Source: a bacterium
GTDB lineage: Bacteria > JALSQH01
DNA: 38,909 nt
Reading direction: 5' to 3'
Assembly: GCA_026985515.1 (NCBI GenBank)
Contig: JALSQH010000118.1
Location: forward strand, 1-38,909
Shown: in pieces, positions 34,301 to 38,909 of the stretch
Layout of the letters: each line of letters opens with the position of its first letter
Position numbering within the stretch: position 1 is the first letter of the stretch
Program-made: the position numbers and the translations under genes
Notes under the pieces: model-generated
Databases searched by the model: none
What the model was told of the DNA's origin: nothing
The model's input: only the letters and a program-made list of their open reading frames with translations

Positions 34301-36641
34301 CAGCGGAAAAGGTAGAGTTTTTATGGCTGAGAAGATAACTCAACCCACAGTGATTTCAGGACTATACATTTACAATGGTGATGTTACTCAGGATACATAT
34401 CCCTACGGTGGAGGAATTCTGGTAAAGGATTCAAACTATAATCTCTACATTACCTCCTGTACGATTTTTAGAAACAAAGCGGTCTATGGCGGAGGTGTTG
34501 CCTATGTGAATTCTGTGCCCAATATTGAGTACAGCAGAGTTGCATCTAATGTGGTTTACAGCAAGGGTGGAGGCATGTACCTCACTTTTAATTATCCTCT
34601 TGAAGTAACTTTTAACGGAATGGTGTTTGCATGGAATGAAGCAAAGGAAAAGGATGAAGCGGCGGATGGTGGAGGTGTGTATATAAGTGGAGCCAGCAAT
34701 GTTTTGATTAAAAAGAATACTCTTTTCTACAGGAATCGGGCAGGTAATGGAGGAGGAATCTTTGTTAAAAATTCTGGAAAAGTGGAGATAGCCGGTGCTA
34801 TTTTTACCGGAAATCAGGCTCAGATACAGTTCTGGAGTGATGGATATGGTGGAGGAATGTATGTGAAAGATGTACCTGTTGAGATTAAAGGTGGTGTTTT
34901 CTATGGGAACAGTGCGTATAAAGGTGGAGGCCTCTATTTTGTCACAGAGAATGAAGATACGGATTTGAATGTGGATGGAAGTGCTTCACAGGTAATTGTC
35001 GATTCTAACTCGGCTGATTTTGGTGGTGGTATTTATGTAAAGGGTGGAAGTAGCACTCTGAATCATGTAGTTGTGTCAAGGAATCAGTCAAATTCAACAG
35101 AATATAACTGGATAACTGGTATACCTACCAAATTTGGTGGCGGCGGTGTTTATGTTGATGGAGGAAAAATGAGGATATATTATTCCAGATTCAGAAAAAA
35201 TATTGCACAGGCAACATGTGGTGGAATTGCTGTTTCACAGAGTGTGGTTGAACTTGACCATTCTCTTGTGATTGAAAATTACGCAGATCCTAACAATGGT
35301 ACAGGTGGTGGAGTATGCGTGGGTGGTGATGATGCCCGACTTCTTGTGACCTATTCTTCTGTTGATACTAATGAGAGCAATGCAGGTGGTGGTATGGTTA
35401 TCAAAGACAATTCAAGAGTGTTGATAGAGAATAGCAGTTTGAAGGATAATTATGCAACGTGGGCAGGTGGTGCAATTTTTGCAGGAGATCTTGAAAGTAA
35501 CGGGAGTATTCCACGGGTAAAGGTTGAAAGAAGCATCATAGATGGAAACTGGGGTAATGGTGGCGCTTATGGATTGTGGATAGCAGGTAGCATAACTGAG
35601 TATCGGAATGTAGTATCCAACAACGGTGGTTCGGGGAATGATGGAGGAGCATATTACATCTACACATGGAGCGGTGGCAATATGGTTGTGAATTCTTCCT
35701 ATGTGATTTACAGAGATAACAGTGCAAGTAGAGGAGGAGTCGTAGCTGTTTACAATTATAGCTCATCAAAAGCTATCAATGCCAGATTTGAAAATGATGA
35801 GTTTACAGGAAATGTTGCCAATAGAGGTGGTGTGGTGTATGTGGAGGAAATGGTGACAGGGGACCAGGTAACAATCAACTGGAGTAAGATTCACAACAAT
35901 ACCGCATACGCTACCGGTTCAGTTTTATATGACTTTGCAAATGAGGGTCTCGTAACTATGGTTGACAATGCTGTTTATGATAACACCGGAGATTATATCC
36001 AGCTGACTACCAATTATGATGCTCAGGTTTATCTCCTCAACAATGTTTTTGTTGATCTTTCTGGTAACTATAATCTTCTTGTCCTTGGAAGAGATAGGTG
36101 GAGAAACTCATATGCAGATCCTGTTGTGGTCAATAACCTTTTCAGCGGCGGATATAATCAGGTTGAAATCGGTGATTCAGCAGGGGATACTTCAAGTGGT
36201 TATTATGTGAATAACATCTTTTTCAATCCCGCCAATGATGGTGTGATTGAGAACAATTCCAATACTGAGCCGGAAGTTCTCTTGAACAACGATTTCTACA
36301 ATGCTGGTAACTGTCTCTACGAGGACTACGACAGCTCTCAGGTTCCGCCCAATGTTTGTTACAATACAGCAGCAGGTATAAACTCCAATGTTGATACTCT
36401 GCAGGGTCACAATGAAAATAACATGGATGACGACCCGGCTTTTGCTACTGATGGTGTGCACCTGACTTCTTCTTCCCATCTCATTGATGCCGGTTATGAC
36501 CCTGTGAATGATCCCTATGGCATCTTTGGTTTTGACAATGCATGGCCGGATATTGATGGTCAGCTGAGACCCTACGATGATCCATCTGTTGCCAATGTTG
36601 TTTCTGCCTGGGATATAGGGCCTGATGAGTACAGACCGTAA
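31365..36641 (+). CDS. Giant surface lipoprotein: nine Ig-like domains plus a right-handed beta-helix
   Basis: A 1758-residue protein with a lipoprotein signal (LSSC, Cys22); start ATG 31365 follows AAAAGGGGG. Nine bacterial Ig-like domains of about 90-100 residues follow (about 31-881), recognised by TPPxVTI...GxxxSGG openings and repeated AxDxxGN strands. From about 882 to 1740 there is a parallel beta-helix: it opens with DTIYVSSSNGSNYNSG then PLRTLDYAYEYAL, like DUF1565-type helices, and has many GGGIYV/GGGMY turns as in polymorphic-membrane-protein repeats. It ends in DIDGQLRP and DIGPDEYRP, the typical end of choice-of-anchor-Q beta-helix proteins. Domains 3-4-5 and 6-7-8 look like a duplicated three-domain block. 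Adhesion, cell-cell contact or glycan binding is inferred; no catalytic motif was found. Confidence 0.85.
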   Translation: MSKVGSFFVAILLAFSIVLSSCGKPEDVTKPTVKILVPQEGKIYSPQLVIRGIASDNNLKRVYVQIDSEPWQTATGNVSWMFFPGVLTAGSHRVQVYAIDGAGNKSKVEYVDFYIDKDPPTFVIASPYEGEDFNASDVQVRISATDDLGVKTVYFSLDGHDYFPVDYSSSPLEYTFHDLENGEHVLSVYVVDKSGKKSAVKSVRFIVLVDHTPPEVTIFSPLDGSWFSGGSITVLGSASDDLSGVDRVEVKLDNGDWEHALGTDQWMINIPYISDGVHKIYARSIDRRLNFSQPVSITIYYDTLSPLLTGVSINDNDVISGYSYNVSLSAVDNLWVKEIDYRVYSGGNVFSGTYTYPFLTTMVTQLINIPVNDGVNTLQIEVHDNTGHTVSKSITFFVDNAGPEINAAVDEWYNGSSITINGFAQDEYSPVTEVAVSLDHGPYQIVFSGNSNPASWSFTSGIESGEHTLDVRAFDIFGNMSENSYTFKVDNTPPVVTIGTPQNGTWYSGGDVLFAGRASDDFSGVNHVYISLDGGNTWEETTGTESWMAYYPSLPGGVYHVEVKAVDLVGNESYPAYVTIYYDSTPTIVLSSSITDGETLGVRKYMIPFTATVYDSVSLYKVDLYAESSTGVVSSYSFTYPEFETLATFTVPVTIGAGDNVVHIHTVDRSGNEDDEYISFYVDWFAPVIQITRQNQIPPSKIILNGTISDYSPVTFASYRFDTDNWSVLIENGTMNTYSFALTKDNVGTTEHHLYIKAWDQWGNMADFVYNFYYDVTGPTVYINFPPENGYILGLKSFPVEGTAVDVGSGISEVLYCIDYPCYVTPQANGGGDLFGVWNTAEGAESWKFNVSSLSKGIHYIHVFAIDLAGNYGQATSVSVNIAGDTIYVSSSNGSNYNSGVTTTEPLRTLDYAYEYALLRGFTNIKIAAGNYDVADTSDTSTFKAVSTLKLVNGINLYGGYSTDFTYYDPLTYATLVSTSGKGRVFMAEKITQPTVISGLYIYNGDVTQDTYPYGGGILVKDSNYNLYITSCTIFRNKAVYGGGVAYVNSVPNIEYSRVASNVVYSKGGGMYLTFNYPLEVTFNGMVFAWNEAKEKDEAADGGGVYISGASNVLIKKNTLFYRNRAGNGGGIFVKNSGKVEIAGAIFTGNQAQIQFWSDGYGGGMYVKDVPVEIKGGVFYGNSAYKGGGLYFVTENEDTDLNVDGSASQVIVDSNSADFGGGIYVKGGSSTLNHVVVSRNQSNSTEYNWITGIPTKFGGGGVYVDGGKMRIYYSRFRKNIAQATCGGIAVSQSVVELDHSLVIENYADPNNGTGGGVCVGGDDARLLVTYSSVDTNESNAGGGMVIKDNSRVLIENSSLKDNYATWAGGAIFAGDLESNGSIPRVKVERSIIDGNWGNGGAYGLWIAGSITEYRNVVSNNGGSGNDGGAYYIYTWSGGNMVVNSSYVIYRDNSASRGGVVAVYNYSSSKAINARFENDEFTGNVANRGGVVYVEEMVTGDQVTINWSKIHNNTAYATGSVLYDFANEGLVTMVDNAVYDNTGDYIQLTTNYDAQVYLLNNVFVDLSGNYNLLVLGRDRWRNSYADPVVVNNLFSGGYNQVEIGDSAGDTSSGYYVNNIFFNPANDGVIENNSNTEPEVLLNNDFYNAGNCLYEDYDSSQVPPNVCYNTAAGINSNVDTLQGHNENNMDDDPAFATDGVHLTSSSHLIDAGYDPVNDPYGIFGFDNAWPDIDGQLRPYDDPSVANVVSAWDIGPDEYRP

Positions 36642-36646
36642 AAATC

Positions 36647-36666
36647 GGGGGGTTCAGCCCCCCTTT
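36647..36666. terminator. Bidirectional terminator between giant lipoprotein and glycosyltransferase genes
   Basis: GGGGGG-TTCAG-CCCCCC (36647-36663) is flanked by TTTAATTTT on the + side and, on the - strand, by GATTTTT. It can end both convergent transcripts. The glycosyltransferase stop codon lies in the loop. Confidence 0.8.
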
Positions 36667-37499
36667 AATTTTATTCCAGTTTCTCCGGCAATGTTCTGAC
36701 AGAAGTCGATTATTTCACTGTTGTTTTTCTTCAGAGCCCCGTTATAAACTATCCAGCATTTTCTCTGAAGTTCTTTTAGTACGGCGCTTCTTTGAGCATT
36801 GCTCAGGGGGACTGAAAGTAGAAGTTTTTTCAGAGCAATGATTCTGTATCTATCAATTACAGGAGTGGTTCTTGACAATTGATCGGGATGTCCACCTCTT
36901 TTGATGACAAGAGGTTGTGGCAGTAATCCCACAGGATATTTCCATGTGATCCGGAGCCAGAGATCATAATCCTCAGCCGCTTTGAGATCTTCATCAAATA
37001 ATCCCACCTCCTTCAAAAGTTCCCTCTTCAGTATAACTGCTGAGGGACTGATTAAACACAGTTCAAGGGATCTGAAAAAAATATTTCCTCCCTCTTTTTT
37101 ATGTTTTTTTCGTGGGTTAACTCTTTTCCCGTTTCTTATCCATATTTCCTCTGTCTGGGAGATCAGGAGATCTGGATTTTGATTCATGAATTCCACCTGT
37201 TTTTCAAGTTTTTCGGGAAGCCACAGGTCATCAGAATCAAGGAAAGCGAGCAGTTCCCCGTGGGAATTTTTGATTCCAGTATTTCTTGCTGCGGCAACTC
37301 CCTTATTTTCTGGATGCCTTATGTATTTTATTGGGGGGAAGATTTCCTTTATTAGTGGTGTATCATCTGTGGAGCCATCGTCAACTATTATGAGTTCGTA
37401 ATTTTTGTAGGTCTGTCGCAGTACAGATTCGACTGCTTCTTTCAGGAAGTTCAGTCTGTTGTATACAGGTATTATAACTGAGACAAGTGGTTGAGCCAT
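36654..37499 (-). CDS. Family 2 glycosyltransferase
   Basis: A 281-residue GT-A fold enzyme that starts at MAQPLVSVIIPVYN (ATG 37499); an ATG 29 codons upstream would intrude 86 bases into ccdA and adds an unusual extension. Signatures are SVIIPVYNR, LIIVDDGSTDDT, the DxD metal site in FLDSDDLW, and EDYDLWLRI, which carries the presumed catalytic Asp of GT2 enzymes. It has no membrane segment. Transfer of a sugar to a cell-surface glycan or to lipid-linked acceptors is likely, the acceptor unknown. It starts one base after the ccdA stop, so it is co-transcribed with ccdA. Confidence 0.85.
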   Translation of the reverse strand: MAQPLVSVIIPVYNRLNFLKEAVESVLRQTYKNYELIIVDDGSTDDTPLIKEIFPPIKYIRHPENKGVAAARNTGIKNSHGELLAFLDSDDLWLPEKLEKQVEFMNQNPDLLISQTEEIWIRNGKRVNPRKKHKKEGGNIFFRSLELCLISPSAVILKRELLKEVGLFDEDLKAAEDYDLWLRITWKYPVGLLPQPLVIKRGGHPDQLSRTTPVIDRYRIIALKKLLLSVPLSNAQRSAVLKELQRKCWIVYNGALKKNNSEIIDFCQNIAGETGIKLKGG

Positions 37500-37500
37500 T

Positions 37501-38397
37501 TTATTTTGGTGTGGGAACTCCACCTGCTGCAGATTCAAGAAGACCTGAGAGGATAGAGAAATAGTTTGTGTAAAGAAGTATTCCAATTACAATGAGTAGA
37601 ATGCCGCTGAAAATAGTGAGCGGTCTTATCCATTTTCTGAATTTCTGGAAGTAAATGAAAAAGCTGTTTATTATAAGAGAGGAGAGGAAAAACGGGATTC
37701 CCAGCCCCATGGAGTAGGAGAAGAGAAGAATAATTCCCTTTGTCACATTGCCCTGGGTACTGGCATATACCAGGATGCTGCCTAAAATGGGGCCAATGCA
37801 TGGTGTCCATCCGGCTGCAAAAGTGATCCCAACTAACATTGTTCCCATCAACCCCATTGGTTTATCTCTCAATTCTATCTTTTTCTCCATAAGGAGAAAG
37901 TCAAGTTTGACTATTCCCAGTTCCATTAGGCTATATAGAACAAGGAAGAAGGCACCAAGTTTTATGAAAAGATCTTTGAAATCTGCAGACCAGTTAAAGA
38001 GGAAGGCGAGGCCAAGAAATCCAAGAGATGTTGCAAAGATTTTTCTGGCTGGTTCCCTGACATATATTTCTGTTATGTAGAGGCCAAAGAAAATGACAAG
38101 TATTCCTCCAGCTTTTCTTATGATTTCCTGATACTTAATGAGTAAGGCACCAATATATGTTGCTGATGCCCCCATGAGAACGAAAATTATTGAAAAGCCA
38201 AGTATGAACATCAATGAGTGGAGGATAACCCTCCTTGTAATTTCTTTCCTTCTGGATTTATCCTCAAATTCTTCAAGTGTCATACCGGTTATAAAAGTTA
38301 CATAAGAAGGAATCAGAGGAAGCACGCAGGGTGAAGCAAATGATAGAAACCCTGCCAGAAAGGCAACGAATATGGAAATTGATTGTACTGGCTCCAT
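37501..38397 (-). CDS. ccdA: Cytochrome c biogenesis protein CcdA (thiol-disulfide reductant carrier)
   Basis: A 298-residue membrane protein. Start ATG 38397 follows AAAAGGTGAA; a longer start is unsupported. The two redox Cys lie in FASPCVLPLIPSY (first helix) and GWTPCIGPILG (fourth-helix region), the CcdA/DsbD signature. It carries electrons from cytosolic thioredoxin to the periplasm for haem-protein or disulfide-protein maturation. It is longer than the usual 230-240 because of an extra hydrophilic and hydrophobic stretch between the first three helices and the second Cys (about residues 130-195). No partner thioredoxin-like gene is adjacent. Confidence 0.92.
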   Translation of the reverse strand: MEPVQSISIFVAFLAGFLSFASPCVLPLIPSYVTFITGMTLEEFEDKSRRKEITRRVILHSLMFILGFSIIFVLMGASATYIGALLIKYQEIIRKAGGILVIFFGLYITEIYVREPARKIFATSLGFLGLAFLFNWSADFKDLFIKLGAFFLVLYSLMELGIVKLDFLLMEKKIELRDKPMGLMGTMLVGITFAAGWTPCIGPILGSILVYASTQGNVTKGIILLFSYSMGLGIPFFLSSLIINSFFIYFQKFRKWIRPLTIFSGILLIVIGILLYTNYFSILSGLLESAAGGVPTPK

Positions 38398-38455
38398 TTT
38401 TTCACCTTTTTTAGTTAATATATGATATGAAAAAGGAAATTTAGTTCCAGCACTC

Positions 38456-38484
38456 TTCACACAGAAAATTTTCTGTGCTAAAAT
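38456..38484 (+). promoter_or_regulatory. Promoter with palindromic operator of the right-edge gene
   Basis: TTCACA (38456-38461), 17-base spacer, TAAAAT (38479-38484). A perfect 18-base palindrome, CACAGAAAATTTTCTGTG (38460-38477), fills the spacer, a classic repressor position. The start would be near 38491, about six bases before the ATG, with no clear Shine-Dalgarno site. Confidence 0.55.
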
Positions 38485-38496
38485 ATTTTCTGGAAA

Positions 38497-38909
38497 ATGA
38501 AAAGGTTAGCTTTACTGGGCTTTGTATTTGTAGCGTTTACTTATCTTAATGCTGAAGAGTGGTCCTGTTATGATATGAGGAGAAGTATTAATGAACCACT
38601 CTGTATTAACATTAAGAAACTTGAAGATCCTCGTTTTCTGACATCTACATTGAATAAAATTTCCAGAGCAATTAAAAGGGATCCTCGCAATAAGTTGCTT
38701 CATTCTCTGCGATTTCAGTTTGGATTGTTCCTGTGGGATGTTTTACCACCTGAAAAAAAAGGAGATTTTGCCAGAATAGCTATAAAATGGGCAGATGAGG
38801 AAATAAAGTACCTTCCAGATATAGGTGATGGATGGGCAGCAAAGGGGATGTTTTTGGGGGCCTATGGTTTGTCAAAAGGTCCACTCAATGTTCTCTACTT
38901 TGCCGATGA
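38497..38909 (+). CDS. Secreted helical protein, N-terminal part (3' end outside window)
   Basis: The frame stays open from ATG 38497 to the window edge (137 codons visible). A signal peptide is clear: basic MKR, hydrophobic LALLGFVFVAFTYL and a cleavage-like LNA before EEW. The mature part is helical, with ISRAIKRDPRNKLLHSLRFQ and IAIKWADEEIKYLPDIGDGW, then KGMFLGAYGLSKGPLNVLYF. This last part, with helix pairs, recalls TPR/TatT-type proteins of TRAP transporters, but no firm match can be made. Its promoter has a palindromic operator and gives a nearly leaderless mRNA. It is divergent from ccdA. Confidence 0.7.
   Translation, partial: MKRLALLGFVFVAFTYLNAEEWSCYDMRRSINEPLCINIKKLEDPRFLTSTLNKISRAIKRDPRNKLLHSLRFQFGLFLWDVLPPEKKGDFARIAIKWADEEIKYLPDIGDGWAAKGMFLGAYGLSKGPLNVLYFAD

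Noticed and set aside
34400-35500. G-rich GGTGGAGG-type DNA repeats, possible tandem repeat or G-quadruplex array
   Set aside because: They are explained by recurrent Gly-Gly-Gly turns of the encoded beta-helix and differ in spacing and codons.
38512-38703. - strand frame opposite the right-edge gene
   Set aside because: The + strand frame has a signal peptide, promoter and continuous coding to the edge; the - strand frame has none.

Overview
The window looks like a chromosomal, protein-dense stretch from a Gram-negative-type (diderm) bacterium. Evidence is two lipoproteins with lipobox Cys residues, a secreted C25-type protease, a sigma-54-type promoter and a full set of ordinary bacterial housekeeping genes. 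The DNA is moderately AT-rich. I cannot name the lineage. The mix (tandem DUF4388 proteins, adenylylatable type-I glutamine synthetase, four-Cys L28, QueH, stand-alone HisB plus fused HisIE) would suit a deep-branching, probably anaerobic group, but this is inference. No tRNA, rRNA, CRISPR array, insertion sequence or phage gene was seen, and no gene-free stretch exceeds 300 bases (the longest is about 240 bases, 31125-31364).

Layout. 3-1663 (+): the 3' part of a gingipain-like C25 protease with a C-terminal sorting-like tail, overlapped by a tiny S26-type signal-peptidase-like gene. 1790-3564 (+): glnB-glnA, closed by a strong terminator. 3602-4261 (-): a methyltransferase. 4438-9673 and on to 10418 (+): an XRE-like protein, mgtE, two DUF4388 proteins, pyrF and rlmB. 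10539-12799 (-): rsmD-coaD-aminotransferase. 12860-16088 (-): a lactate-racemase-like (LarA/DUF2088) protein followed by a TPR lipoprotein. 16228-18405 (+): nitrilase-queH-class III sirtuin. 18545-26419 (-): hisB-hisH-hisA-hisF-hisIE, an M20 peptidase, a NUDIX hydrolase, a methyltransferase, a HEAT-repeat protein and trmI. 26542-30923 (+): dnaK and rel. 30936-31124 (-): rpmB. 31365-36641 (+): a 1758-residue lipoprotein of nine Ig-like domains and a beta-helix. 36654-38397 (-): ccdA and a glycosyltransferase. 38497 to the right edge (+): a secreted protein that runs off the window.

How it fits together. Nitrogen assimilation (PII plus GS), late histidine biosynthesis (hisBHAF-IE; hisG, hisD and hisC absent here), pyrimidine synthesis, CoA synthesis, tRNA/rRNA modification, the stringent response and Mg transport make this mainly a core-genome region. 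Its distinctive part is envelope/surface biology: the C25 protease, the TPR lipoprotein and above all the giant lipoprotein. That gene has a near-consensus sigma-54 promoter with two GAAA-N3-TTTC boxes placed 20 bp apart upstream, which suggests activator-dependent expression.

Recurring regulatory features are near-consensus sigma-70 promoters and several genes whose -10 box lies so close to the start codon that the mRNA would be leaderless or nearly so (3602-4261, rsmD, the LarA-like gene, the right-edge gene). Start codons were moved from the longest-frame position where a Shine-Dalgarno site, operon overlap or family N-terminus supported it (glnA, first DUF4388 gene, rsmD, M20, hisA, dnaK, rel, giant lipoprotein, glycosyltransferase, ccdA).
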